Shown here one piece after another: positions 12,091 through 25,077 of a stretch of DNA of 64,000 nucleotides. A program made the position numbers and the translations under genes. This stretch comes from Polytrichum commune (Eukaryota > Streptophyta > Polytrichopsida > Polytrichales > Polytrichaceae): assembly GCA_950295325.1 (NCBI GenBank), contig OX485803.1:41989554-42053553 (forward strand). The letters run 5' to 3'. Numbering within the stretch: the first letter of the stretch is position 1; each line of letters begins with the position of its first letter. The notes below the pieces were generated by a model. It was given only the letters and a program-made list of their open reading frames with translations, made no database searches and was not told the origin of the DNA.

Positions 12091-13620
12091 ATAGTTCTAC
12101 TTTAAGAGAGAAGAGAAGGACTTTACCTCGATTTGCATTATTTAATAAAATATTCCTCAATTTAGCAAAGAAAAATTGCAAATGTCAACATGTAACTGGT
12201 TGGTCTTGGGAACAATAGGATCTTGACCGATTATGCCCAAAATCCCCGAACACTGACAACCATGTACGCAAAATGGTTGAAATTTGGAGTCATAGACCCT
12301 CTCCCCCCAATAATGATCCTATAAGGGTGAGGGGCATCTATAACCGACAAAATAAAAGAGTTTGCATATGTTTAGGAGGGGTAATAGCAAGGAATTATTT
12401 TTCTTGTGAAGAGAAACAATTTCTAAAAAAAATACATTTAAAAAAATTCATGAATATGGAAATTGCTAGAAATTTTGAAGTGTAAATTATATAGGTTAGC
12501 CTATAACCGCTCATCTCAATACTACTCCTTGGCTACGACAATTGTCAAAACTCTTATAAGGGTAATCGATCACAAACTGCCACCACCTATCCACAATTGT
12601 ATCATTCTCCCGACCGCCCTCTCTATAATCTTCCCGATCTACTCCATGTTGGGTTCGTGCACCAAGGTCTTGCACAAAGTGTTTCTCGACTCCTTGGATT
12701 GCCCAATCGTATCATAATTTGCCCAGTTATACCATAAGCTTTGCGTATGTGTGCAACTTTGGGAGATTATCCATGTCCCATGTATGGAATCATCAATTTC
12801 AACATTACAATGTCGCACTTTGTGTTATTCCATAATGCCACACACTACACTAATCCTTTGTTATCACGCATCCATGTTAACACTACAAAACTCCATAATG
12901 TCATATGCACTTTAGTTGCCACATGTGTGATACTATGGAGTTTCGAGTGTATTCTATTGCATAACTCCAAACAATAACATGCACTAACTGGGTTAGTCAA
13001 TGTAGGAGCCAAATGAGCCAATGTGGGAGGGTTTTATTCATCGCACCTATGGGGATGCAATACAAATTTGTCTTCTATAGGTTAAATGTTGAATTGTATG
13101 AAACTAATTTCAATAGGCTATTTCAAGGTCTTTGATTTTGACTTAGGTGTTATTATGCATTAAATACTACACCCCGGGTTTTACATTGGAATTGACCTTT
13201 TCACCTTTCCCGATGGTAGGTGTTCTACACATGAAACATGTGGGAGCATGTGGGAGTTGTTTGTCTTGACATGTCGCCATACTTAACACATGGTCCATGG
13301 AAGCACCTCAAGATTTGGCCACCAACCGAGAAGGAGGAGGATGGAAAGGGGCGGGGGTCAAAAACTTGTCCTTTATAGATTTGTTGTTGATTCATTTTAA
13401 TTTAACCTAATTTGGTAGACTAATTTGGGTTCTTTGATTGTAATTTAGGCATCACTTTTGAAGAATAATTTTCACAAGGGTCTACTTAATAATTAATATT
13501 TTCATTTTCCCCTTGGTAAGTGCTACAAATATCACCATGTCAATGTTTGCACTTATACGTAACCATACATAAATGCTAAGCTTTACTCATTCAATATGTA
13601 ATCAAATTGTGTTCATGTAA
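12091..13620. other. Intergenic DNA; ACCGGTT-element fragment at 12185-12262
   Basis: The fragment (CAACATGTAACTGGTTGG ... CGATTATGCCCAAAAT) matches one end of the ~230-bp family clustered at 41227-42340. The remainder holds no gene I can support. Confidence 0.45.
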
Positions 13621-13626
13621 CACTAA

Positions 13627-13735
13627 GGGCCACTTTACACACAAGCCAAGAGCCGTGACCATGAATTTGTGAGAGCCCAAAAGTGTGTACTCGAAAGTGG
13701 GTTACAAGGTTCACACTTTGTAGGGATGTAACCAT
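13627..13735. mobile_element. Tourist-like MITE family 2, terminal fragment
   Basis: Begins GGGCCACTTTACACAC and continues with 'gccaagagccgtgaccatga', matching the left end of the copy at 43972-44472. It is truncated after about 110 bp. Confidence 0.6.
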
Positions 13736-14172
13736 TTGTTTTCGAGGTTAAATTGCATGAGTTCGTGTTAATTCACCTTGTTCAATCACTTGATTGATTT
13801 ATTCATTTATATGGTACTTACATGTAAGTATAATATTAATGCTAAGATTTGGGTTTGCTAACCATTCTTTTGGTTTAGTTATTAGGAGCCATATGCCACA
13901 TGGCTCATGCCTAAGGCACCTCACACACCTTTGATATGATTTGTGAATGGAATGTTTCATTGCATGCATCTCACAACCATATATTAATTGCCTTTGTTGA
14001 GATGAATGGATAACTCAAGCAATGAAGACAAGGAAAGAGTTTCTAGAAAATGCCTCCCAACCACCCCACATGTTTGGGAAGGGATAATTTTATTTTTAGC
14101 AAAGCCTTTGAACATTATAGATTGTCTTATAAGCCATTGGTTGCGGCAAAAACTTGGCGTTGCTAATACTTA

Positions 14173-14357
14173 GGGCCACTTCACACACGAGACTGAGAGC
14201 CCGTGACCATTACACTTCAAGCACTCTCATTGGTGGAAAAGGCCGAGCCGGTCCAAGTTCGCTTCACACTACGCTTGAGGGACCAACGGAATACGTGAAT
14301 GCAAGATGGATGTAAAGTCTACATGGATTCCTACATGACATCGCAAACACAGTCAAG
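14173..14357. mobile_element. Tourist-like MITE family 2, truncated copy
   Basis: Begins GGGCCACTTCACACACGAG after TTA. It matches the first ~185 bp of the copy at 56849-57359 (gagcccgtgaccattaca, caagcactctcattggt, atggatgtaaagtctacatg). The other terminus is missing. Confidence 0.7.
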
Positions 14358-15535
14358 TACATGACTCCATTACCATGCATAAGTTTAAGTGAAAGTGATT
14401 CAAAACTATATCCTAACTTTGAATTTTGTGAAGGAAAAAATCATAAACATTTAAAAAACACATTGATTTACAAAGCCAAGCAATTTATGCTGACAAAAAA
14501 AATTCAAGAAAAATTTACATATTCTAGAAGATGGTGCAAATAGTGTGCAAGTAGGTACATTGAACACGTAATTGCCTCAATTTTTTTAAATATGATAAAC
14601 TACATTCAATTGATGCTTTTCTATAATTTTTGTAATGATGCGCTCAAGTTCATAATAAATTCAAGGAATATGAATAAATATCCAACTTTGAAATATTTAA
14701 AGTCATGAAATTTATGTACAAAACCAGATGTAGCCATTACCTTTTGAGCAACACTTTTATTGACAAGTTTTGAAGATCTCATCTTCATGTTCTATATATG
14801 AGTACCTAACAAAATGATAGAGGGCGCCATGAAAAAATATCCAATTTTATACTATTTTTAGGTGTTTGACAAAATAATTAATGGTTCTAGTAATCTGGAG
14901 CACCTTTTATGTATACTTGATTGTGCTTGCTCCCTCTAAAAGAAACCTAGTTTTCATCCACATACATTCATTCAGAGAGAAAATTATGGACAAGAAATAA
15001 AAAAAAAACCAAGAGCTCTGCTATAGGATAGAGCCAACCAAAACAAAAACAAAAATATAAAAAAATATAAAAAAAAGACAACCACACACACGCGCATTAG
15101 TCCACCGATTTGGCATTTAGTGTCACCGACTACTTGGGGTTACGCAATGTTATAACTTTTTGTTAAGAATGTAACATTTTACTATCCAACCCAATTAATC
15201 TTTGTTGACCAAAAATGTAATTTATGATAAGAAGTTATATCAATGCATAATTCCACATAGTAAGTGATAATAAACGGTGTAGTGAGCTTTGTAGAAGTAT
15301 GATAAAGACCAAACCCAAACACTTAGTTTATCTCTTACCAAGTGAACATACACATCCAACTTCTTTGAGCGGATAAGGCAAATGGGTTTAAACTGGCTTG
15401 GTTTCTCAATCCGACCCCCGTATTTGATTGGTATGTGGTCCGGTGAGGATCAAAGAGCAAACGTCATATAGACACATGTATAAAAGAGAATGGATTGTAT
15501 CTGTAGATAGTAATAACTTCTTTTCACTCAATAGT
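14358..15535. other. Intergenic DNA
   Basis: AT-rich, with A-rich stretches near 15000-15075. I see no supported gene. Confidence 0.4.
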
Positions 15536-15760
15536 GAACAATTGGGAGGACTTATATATATATCCAGTTAAGAAGTCAACAACATATGCTTCCAATAACC
15601 GTAACTAAATCAGAGTAAGTCCGATTTTCAATCCAATTGTTGCATTCCTTTCATCATAGATTTGCTAATGTGACACAAATTTTGTTGTGTAAACATGATT
15701 GCTTGAAGTTGGAGAATATGAAAAACGAACCAAATAACACCCACATACCTTACTTAAATC
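15536..15760. repeat. Dispersed repeat D, copy 2
   Basis: Matches 1770-1990 and 27665-27890 ('caattgggaggact', 'ttccaataaccgtaa', 'ttttcaatcc', 'gttggagaatatgaa'). Confidence 0.6.
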
Positions 15761-16000
15761 AGTTGCCAAAGTAGTCATGCCTTGTGATCGTGCTCCTCTA
15801 TCGCCAAGTTAGCAACAATTAGAAGTTGTCCACACAAAGTGTCATTGACTATCCATGTAGCCCAAGGTACCAAACAACTCATTGACTTGTTGAACAACAT
15901 TTTTTCATCACATTGAATTGCTGCCATACAAGTTCATGGCAATGCAATGCAATGAAATTGATTTTAAGGTCCGTGAAGCCACAAGGTTAATGGGGTTGAA

Positions 16001-16203
16001 TGAGGAGAACCACAACTGCTAGTTACAAATGAGCCGGTTGAAGTTCAAGACTTTGGGATAATTACCGATCGTTTTAGAGGATTGTATGGAATATTCCCCA
16101 ATTCAATAAAGAGAAGTCATAAGTTGTCAACATGTAACCAGTTGGACTTGGAAATACTAAGATCTCAACCAATTATGCCCAAAAATCTCCCTGGACACTG
16201 GTT
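16001..16203 (-). mobile_element. ACCGGTT-family short element (hAT-MITE-like)
   Basis: Reverse-orientation copy of the ~230-bp family: GAGCCGGTTGAAGTTCAAGA, then a middle with 'ggaatattcccc', then CAACATGTAACCAGTTGG and an end CTCCCTGGACACTGG. The outer end reads CCAGTGTCCAGGGAG on the other strand, resembling hAT termini. Non-coding. Confidence 0.55.
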
Positions 16204-16420
16204 CATAATATTGCACCTTCAGTTTATTGGGTCAAGCTATCAATACTTGATTCATAAGCATAGTACTCCTCTCCTATGTCCAAAAAATATTAGCATAAAG
16301 GAATACAATCAAATAAAACAAGAGATCCATGTGTTTGTCCAAAGTGAAGTAAATCCCCAACCACATATCTCAAGTGCACATTTATCATTGCCCTAAGTAT
16401 GTTATGTTTCATATTCCAAG

Positions 16421-16426
<6 letters not shown>

Positions 16427-16466
<40 letters not shown>
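16427..16466. repeat. (GA)20 microsatellite
   Basis: Uninterrupted dinucleotide repeat; it generates an artificial Ser-Leu frame on the minus strand. Confidence 0.95.
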
Positions 16467-16469
<3 letters not shown>

Positions 16470-16470
<1 letters not shown>

Positions 16471-18600
16471 TTGGACAATGTTTTTAAATCAAATCCTTTA
16501 TGTGCTAGAACCCTTTGTGATTATTCCTCTCATGTATGAGGATCCAAGTCCACAACCTATGCAAAGCTCTACAAATTTTGTTCATTGGGGGCGATTGGTA
16601 ATTATCCTCACAAAGAAGAGAGATTGCAACATAAATCACCACATTTGATTTAGAATGCTATGCATGTAGTGAGATGATGCCGTTAGGTTGGCATGAATGA
16701 GAGATGCTTCACCCTTGATTGCAGGTGTAAATTCAAATGTAATCTCAAGGCAGGTTCACGGAGCATGGCTTAGGGACGAAGAATTTAGTGCCTTACGACC
16801 GAGGTGATACAAACTTATGCTTTTGTGTATGTGAAGAGATGTCATATAACATGGCCTCCATAATTTCTGTGCTAATTCATAATGGATGCAACTAATGCAT
16901 GCAATCGAGGTTATGCAATGTACCATTCATGATAAGTGGATCCAAAAAGGACAAATTTAACCTCACACCCATTGAATCTCTTAAGATGTTTAACACACAA
17001 TTTGATACAAGATGATTAGCAAATCCAAATCAAGGCCATATCCACCTTCCTCATGGTTTTGGGAGCTAACATGAAGATTATCTTATTTCTTCTCAAAATG
17101 AAGATTATATTTTATTCTTAAATGATGATATAGCCACACACACCCCCCCCCCCCACACACACACACTTATGTTTACATTTTGAATCTATAATACCTACCA
17201 AAATTTGAGTATGTGATCCAAGATGTTTTAAACATGTGTTTTTTGGTGTCCGTTATTTAATCTACACCTAACCACTCACAACTCAACTATAGGTGTCTGA
17301 TTAAGATAAGCATACACATTAGGCCCAATCACATTATGAGTTATTGTTGACACAAAGTAATAATCTTAGGATGTGCAATGTCCCTTGTCCTTCAAAGGTT
17401 TTATTTAAAAAAATCACATGTCATTTTCCCCCTCAAATTCTACATTGCAATAAACTCCTCAATGAAAAAGGTCACAATAAACTTGAAACTTGATTCTAAG
17501 TAGAGAATAGGTCAATTATTTGTATTCACAAGTAATGCAATACATAGTCCACGTGTCCTTTCACATGTGAATAGCTTCCAAAGGCAAATAGGCCAAAGGG
17601 ATTCTCACATGTCCTAATGCACCTTTCTAGAACCTTGAGAGTGCATTGGATCCTCAATAGTCACAACCTTTGAAGGTAACACACAATTGTCCATGTTTCC
17701 CTTAACCCCCTCTCATCTTGTCACATTTCCAAAAACTAATTAGGAGCCTCTTTTGAAGCTTGTTTGTGTTGACAATATAAAGTTGCAAGCCTTCACTCCC
17801 GCCCACAAGCCAAGCATCAAGTGGTAAGTAGGCATTGTGAGGGTGGTTCACATTCATATCAAGAATTGCGCATTGATGTGTATGTGGTTTTGAAGGCTCT
17901 TTGTGGCGATTCTACATAAACTTATCCAAATATGATTCATTAAAACGGTCATCGTTTGTGTATACAAGTGCCGTGCTTCATCAATATTTGATTGGGTGTC
18001 TTGAGCTACCTATATCAATAAACTATTGTTAGCTTTGAGCATGTTGAAGTGAAGGCCAAGTCCATCTAAGCACTCGGTGTTCTAGGCAAGTTGAGTATTG
18101 TATTCTTGGACATATTGAGTGTGAGTGATAGGAAAAGAAAATACCACACGAGCTAAGGGCTTCAACAAACAATGTTACTATGAGGGCATATTTGTGTGAA
18201 GACAATTGATGTCATCTTCTTTCTTTCTTTCTCCTCTTTAATTTCACATTTTCATGGTCTTGAACTTCTTTTTTTATTATGACCTCAACTTTATGGTTTT
18301 AGCTAGGCAAGAACATGCATTATGTTGTTTGCGTGTGTATATTGACAATAATAGTACTAGTAGAAGATTGGAAATCGTAACATAATTCAATCTAGAAAGC
18401 TTGACATTTTTTAAATTAAAGCTAGTATGGCCATTTGCCTCCCTTCCATCAATTGGACATCCACTTGAGACTCAAGATGAAATTGACTAAAGGTTGTGCA
18501 TCTTGCGTTTTTTATTCTATATCAAAGTTGATTCAACTAAAATTATTCCCAAGGAAAGAGAATGGGTTTTTTCCCCCATTGAAGAATGTCATGATCATTT
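16470..18600. other. Intergenic DNA upstream of the esterase gene
   Basis: AT-rich with a C12 run flanked by (CA)n at 17134-17165. No coding sequence is supported. A possible splice acceptor ('gtattag', near 18617) precedes the esterase ATG, so a 5' UTR intron cannot be excluded. Confidence 0.4.
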
Positions 18601-18638
18601 GTTGATGTTTGTATTAGGTTGCATCCAAAGCACACAAG

Positions 18639-19589
18639 ATGAGTAAGTTGTGCATCGAGAAGGAGACGGATGCGTTCTTGCAAATGTTGGCAAAGGGAGG
18701 AGGGCCGCCGATCTACACACTCTCGCCACAAGATGCACGAAACGTTCTTCGGGGAGCGCAGTCAGGGCCGGTCCAAAAACCAAAGGCTGACATTGAGGAC
18801 CGCACAATCCCCTTCAAGCATGAGATCCCAATCCGCATCATTCGGCCCAAGGGCAACAAGGATGTGCTCCCGGTGACCATGTATTTCCACGGTGGAGGGT
18901 GGGTGTTGGGCGACAAGGACACACATGACCGACTGATGCGCGAGATTGCCCATGACACGCCATGCGCGGTTGTGTTTGTCGGCTTCACACCATCGCCTGA
19001 GGCACAATACCCGTTGCCCATCGAGGAAGCATATGCAGCCACAAAGTGGGTGGCTGAACACGCAAAGGAGATCAACGTCGACGGCAACAAGCTTGCAGTC
19101 ACTGGCGACAGTGTCGGCGGGAACATGGCCATTGTTGTGTCATTGCTCGCAAAGGAGCGTAAAGGGCCTGCTATCCGGTTCCAAGTGTTGTTCTACCCAG
19201 TCACAGACGCTGCATTCGACAATGAGTCATACAAACAGTTCAAAGATGGGCCATGGCTCACACTCGAGGCCATGAAGTGGTTTTGGGACCAGTACGCACC
19301 CGACCATGCTGTGTGGGGTGAGCCTACTTGCTCGCCACTACGTGCTCCCACAGACATGTTGAAGGGTTTGCCTCCCGCCCTCATCCTCACGGATGAATTC
19401 GACGTCCTCCGCGATGAAGGGGAAGCATTTGCCCGGAAGCTCATGGAGGCAGGTGTAGTCACCACGGTGGCAAGGTACAATGGCACAATCCACGATTTTG
19501 CAATGTTAAATGCCTTAGCCCAAACCCCTGCTGCAAGAGCCGCAATTGCCCAAGCTTGCCACAGTTTGAAATGCGCTTTTGCAAAGTGA
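18639..19589 (+). CDS. Bacterial-type HSL-family carboxylesterase (alpha/beta hydrolase), intronless
   Basis: A 316-residue single-exon protein, probably cytosolic: no signal peptide or membrane segment is seen. It carries the hormone-sensitive-lipase (family IV) landmarks: an oxyanion-hole motif YFHGGGWVLGD (HGGG at 84-87), the nucleophile elbow GDSVGGN with Ser158, an Asp in DEFDVLRDEGEAF (~255), and His285 in TIHDF. The complete triad suggests an active hydrolase of short-chain esters; the substrate is unknown. The N terminus (MLAKGGGPPIYTLSPQDARN) resembles bacterial and fungal acetyl-hydrolases more than plant CXE/GID1 proteins, as far as I can judge from memory. The coding sequence is clearly GC-richer than its flanks, has no intron and no co-oriented neighbour. 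Acquisition by horizontal transfer or retroposition is possible; neither is proven here. Confidence 0.88.
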   Translation: MSKLCIEKETDAFLQMLAKGGGPPIYTLSPQDARNVLRGAQSGPVQKPKADIEDRTIPFKHEIPIRIIRPKGNKDVLPVTMYFHGGGWVLGDKDTHDRLMREIAHDTPCAVVFVGFTPSPEAQYPLPIEEAYAATKWVAEHAKEINVDGNKLAVTGDSVGGNMAIVVSLLAKERKGPAIRFQVLFYPVTDAAFDNESYKQFKDGPWLTLEAMKWFWDQYAPDHAVWGEPTCSPLRAPTDMLKGLPPALILTDEFDVLRDEGEAFARKLMEAGVVTTVARYNGTIHDFAMLNALAQTPAARAAIAQACHSLKCAFAK

Positions 19590-22500
19590 AAGCATGTCAA
19601 AATGTTCAAAATTGGAACATGATGTTAATAGCGCGAAATTCCTAAGGATTTCATTATGGGGGTATTTAGGCCCTATTTAGGTATTTTTTGGAATTTTAAG
19701 TTACCCTTCAATATTTATTAAGCTAATTTTATGTGTGTGTGTGTTTTTTAATGGTGGTTTTTCTTATAAGCATTTTGGTAGAGTACTTTTTATGGGGATA
19801 CGTTGCTTACAATTTTTTCTCCCTCTTCAAAAGTGCAACCCCCTTTCAATAATAACATGCAATGCCAAGAGATGAACATGGCATTGAAAGAAATTGAAAT
19901 AGACAAGGCAATATTTAGGCCTTTTTATAAGCCTAAATAACTAATTTCTACAAGTGGTTCCTAAAAAAACCCATGGAGTGAATTCCCCGAGGTAGAATTG
20001 CATATATTGGAGTTTCACAAATACCAATTAATCGTTCTTTAAATGTACTATTTACATCCCTAAATGACTTAAAAGCAACTTCAATATTGTAGAGGGCTTT
20101 CTATTTCGACAAAAAAAATTAGTTAAATTTTTCCCCCAATGGTCATTCCTACATTGGTTGACACCCACTTGAATTCCATGTGGATACTACATTATGGCAT
20201 TGGTAAAGATGGAATAGAGCAACCTTGATAGTTGTTAAATAGTACTTATTATCTCAAAGAATTGAAAATAAAGGTTGAATCAACATGTACATATATGTCC
20301 CTATCTTGCCAAGACATTACATGAAACAATGTTCTCACAATGTACTGGTTATTTGAGCAAGCCAAAAGAAACTTATTGAAGGTGTTCATTTTGAATACGA
20401 TGTAGTTTATAGGGTATCCCTCCACCAGGCTTGAAACTTGAACCCTAGAATGTTGAGTTGACAACAAAATGAAAAATTCAAAAAAAAACAAGGATACAAG
20501 TAACTTAAGATATGGGTTATTGAGGTTTATAACATTATTCAACTGCCTTGTGCAGTTGGGTGGGCCATAGGGGGAGTGGTATCGGGGGGGGGGAGGGGGG
20601 GAGCAACATTGCTTTACTACTGGGGACTACAATGTCATTATGACTATGAATTTTGAGCCTAAAAAGTGGAGGATGCAATTGACTAATGCTAACTTGGTAC
20701 ATGTGAACAAACAAAATGTAAAATTAATATCCACCAATAATCTAGCAAGGGTTTCGTATGGATAGAAGATGCTTGATCAAGTTAGCTTAGTTGGAGTTAA
20801 GCGCCACAAAGAAGATGCAAACCAAATATGTTAACATTGTAATAAAATATATGACAATTAAATTAAACAATTTGGGAAGAACCTACCTCCAATTTCTAGA
20901 TTCTAAATTAGACTAGGACTCACGATCCCAACTTTAGAAAATCAACATATATATATTCTACTTGATTTTATTGAAATTAATCAACTTAGAATGCATAAGC
21001 AACATCTCAATATCAAAAAGAATCAGCCGAACTAATGGCCATGTTGCACTTCAAGGTTTGCCACTCGAAATGATGATACTAAACCGTCTAGAAAGGGTTT
21101 GTAACCAAGCCTAAAACCCAATTCTCTTTTCTAGCTTACTATTACTAGGAGAAAACGTGTCTATTCCAACCACCCATTGCAACATGTCCCTTGCAAAAAT
21201 ATTGGTGGAATTGCATAAATAAATATTTATTTCAATTGCCGATTGGAAGTTTTTGGAACCTATTTTTTTGGAGATTAGTCTCCTCTTCTACAACCCTTAC
21301 TTACAATGACATATTTGGGTGTTTTATTGTTTTTTTCAATTTGATAAGATGCTAGAAAACACATAATCAACTCCAAAACCACAAAGATCTCCATGATATT
21401 TTTACCTTGGGGTACATAGCTGTAAAATCGAGAATCCTAAATTGCAAGTAGGAAAACTCACCAAGGATAAATTTCTATAGGCTAAGATGTCTACTATGAG
21501 AAAAAACATTTTTATATTAGTATGGCTAGACTATGGTTTTATCCTTCTTATAGTAGGAGGGGGAACACCTAAGTTACAACATATTGTAATATATCCCCTG
21601 ATTCCCCTCTTTCACTAGAGAAGAACCAACTTGATTTTTCAAGTTGCAAAGACAACTAAGCAATTGTCTCATACCTTCCATCGCCATTGCCAACAATGTT
21701 GTATTGTAATAGAGAGATCGAATACTAGTTACGGTATCATAAGTTGGCTTACTTCCAAAGAATTGCCTTGTTATCAAAACTTTAGGCAACTTGTTGAATC
21801 ACATTTTTTTTATGTTCAATATTTTTTCAAATCGGTACTGAAAGGTAAAATGTAGGAATTACACTGAAGCCTACAAATATATAAATTTGTAAAAATTAAA
21901 AAAATGGAAACAAAGCCATGCGTCATCCATACATCCAAATAAAATAACTATCTAAATGTAAAATTATTTTAACCTTGACATGAGTCACATGACAAGTGGT
22001 TTGTACCTTTATAGTATTTGCAAGCCCCAAACTCCATTCACGATACTAGAAATCAGTTATTTATGAAAACTTATACAAATTATTGTGGTAAGAAATATCC
22101 AATATAGAGTGGCATGTTGATAAGTGAGTGGGGGGTAACCTGAATGTTCTTACTTACTTGATCTTGGCATGATACCACTAAGTCGGGCCAATCCAAGAGA
22201 TGATATTGCAAAATGCAATTTAAAGCAATGATTAGCCTCCATGATGATTTAAAATATGTCCATAAGCTAGTTTCTAGTAAGAAATACAAAATCATCTCCA
22301 ATTCACTTGTGTAAAATTTATGTCTTCCAAGTTGTTTTTTGTAAGATTCCTGTCAAGTATTCAATCTGCAAACGGAAGTGTAGAAATATATGAACTTTAT
22401 GGCCTTTGAAAGTCAGATGCATCCAATATGGGATATACAGTAAGCTATATGTGGTCTAGCCATTTAGAGGCAATAAACAAGGCAACAAAGTTTTGTAGAA

Positions 22501-24750
22501 GTGCACGTTCGGACATGGGTGGAGGCTCAAGCTTGCCCAGACTCACCCCTACTTGAATGCGCAAGACTTGCATCATCCCATCCTAATGACCCCCCTCCCC
22601 TTCCTCGGCCCCCAAGCCTATGAAACAACTTGATAGGGAGGAGGGGTGGTGTTAGCATACTGCATCATTCAAGGGTGTCTTAAAATTTGATAAGGCATGT
22701 GCCATTCTATTCAGATGTTATACTAGGTAGGCCATCACGAGGAATTGCAAAGTGAGGTGCTCTATGATTGGAGCGAGGATTTTTTTTTTGTCTACTACAA
22801 TTGGCACAAATTATAGTTATACATAAAGTCTCCGGATCAAATTATGGGTGAGTTGACTAAAATGAGAGTTTAGAGGGTTATTGATACAATCACCAAGGTT
22901 TTGCAAGGCTTCAACTAACATGCTAAAAAGGTGGGGGTTGGACTATAATAATCCCCCCCCTCCAATTAGCTTGTCATGTTGGGATTGGTATGCCAACCTT
23001 ACCTTGTGTGGGGCAATTTGGGATTTAGGGTGGTGGGTCCAATGGGTCATATCCTTTATTAGGTCTTAAAGTTCTTCAAAAGTTTTTGGATTGAAAGAGG
23101 AGCTTGGAGGTTTAAGAGTTTCACCCAACTTTTAAATATATTCTCCAACAAAAGATTCTCTAACAAGCTCTCAATAGAAAAGTTCTTGAGGGAGGGAGTT
23201 TGCAGATAAACTATGTTTTGCAAGTGTAGATTTGTGGTTGCATTAGTGTGTTGAGGATGAGTTTAGATGCATTATACATGTAGAAGTGCAACCTCCATGT
23301 TGGCATTCACTTGCATTGTCAATACAAATAATATTTTTTTGGTGTTAATGATGGTATTGAGATTAAAATTAAAAAATTAAAATTAAAAAACAAAACCAAG
23401 CACAAACCCCCATCATTGTTGGTGTCCTTCTAGAAAGTAGTAGATCAAGTCAAGTGAATTGTAATATGCATTGTCCCTGTTGCTTTTCAATCTTGAAGGA
23501 ATAACTAAACCGAAGAGATACCACCGGGGTCATTGGAGTGTCCATCCAATGTTATAAAATGGAGGCATCCCCTTCTTGATTGAAAGGGCAGCAAACGCCA
23601 AAGATTTTTGCCAAATCCCATGCTTCTATGGCAAGTGCATATCAACATGATTCAACTATTAGAGTTATTCCTTACTAATGATGAACAAACTTCTTATTAA
23701 AATATGGATGCACTAGTGAGGACTCAAGGAGTGTTATTGATGACCAAAGTTGTTGATTCAACAACCCCATTTCCAGAGCATAGTGATACCAATTTGAGTG
23801 AACACGCGTAATTTAGGGAAGGGGAGGCAATGTGTTTGAGGTATCTATATGTGCAAGAGACATGAGGAGGCAAGAAAAAAGCTACAAATTGCTTCATAGA
23901 GTGTTGCGTTTGTGGTATCATACCTCCCCTTGTCGTAGATGATATGAGTTCAAGTGTGTGTGTGTGTTTTGCTTCTTATCAAAACTTTGCGAGAAGGACA
24001 ATTAATACTGAGAAGGACATTAGAATATCCATGACAAATCGTATTGGAGTTTTATGATTTGGAACCATGATGACCAACAATTGTGGTAGTTAAAAAACTC
24101 ATTTAAAATTGATGGAAAAAATCAATTTAGAGTGGTGGATAAGTTTATTTTGGAAAGGTAGCTTGTGTAAATTTGGTAGTAGAAAAGAACACACAAAAGT
24201 AAGCATTGAGCTACATGTTGTGGATGTTGCCATTGTTATAAGTGAGGGTCCAAGATTACAACTTATATTTATTACGGTTCCTTCATAGATGGTTGTAGTG
24301 AAATATATTTGCATCATTAGGGTTGAATAATGACCGTAACATGAAGGTCAAACATTGAAGCCAAGGTGGGAGTATGTATTTCTCTCTCTTGCGCACAGGG
24401 GGGTGACTATCGGAATTTTAGAAACCACGTGAGATAAAAAATAGGGTCAATTTAATTCGTTGAGGGTAAAATTTATAACTTCGTTAGATCTACCATAGCT
24501 TTGGAAATATGTCCCATACATGATTATATATAAAATGGGGCGGTGAATAATTCCTTCATTTTAGTAATCAGTAGAAAAAAAATAGGATTATAGATATTGG
24601 ATCCCCCCAAATGTGTGTAGTAGAATCAATAGAATAATTATGGGTTTGACTACTTGGATGAAGAATTATGTAAATTCTGTCCAAATTTGAATGAAAAGTG
24701 TTAGTATGGAGGGAAAATGTTGTGGATTTTTTTGGGGGAAGGAACATTGT
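19590..24750. other. Long gene-free stretch
   Basis: AT-rich sequence with G10 and G7 runs (20584-20601), a C8 run (22953-22960) and a GC-richer patch near 22505-22640. Open frames are short and show no family features. No complete repeat element could be delimited. Confidence 0.4.
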
Positions 24751-25077
24751 GACTTCTCAACGGCCCTTGGGTTGGCTTAGGGTTTAGACAAGCATAGTGG
24801 CGTGAAGGCGTTTATTACGAACCTCTCACCGGTTGGCAATTTGTGTCTTGACCACAAAATCTCAAAGTAAAGAATTGAAACCAACACCAATTTTATTTCT
24901 TCCTCTAAGTACAAACCACAACCAAATAAAGTTTGGTCAACGAAGCTCTACCACCCGACCATAGGAGAGAGACAAAAAAGATGCTCTCTCCTCCCCCGAG
25001 CTTCCTTTTATGCCGAAGCACTACTTTTACTTTCTATATTTACATATAGTAAAAGTATTCTATTCATAGCTCTATCT

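Noticed and set aside
16290-16478. Minus-strand Ser-Leu repeat peptide
   Set aside because: Produced entirely by the (GA)20 microsatellite.
18713-19609. Long minus-strand frames of 99-139 codons opposite the esterase
   Set aside because: They mirror the GC-rich coding sequence of a complete alpha/beta hydrolase and have no motif of their own.
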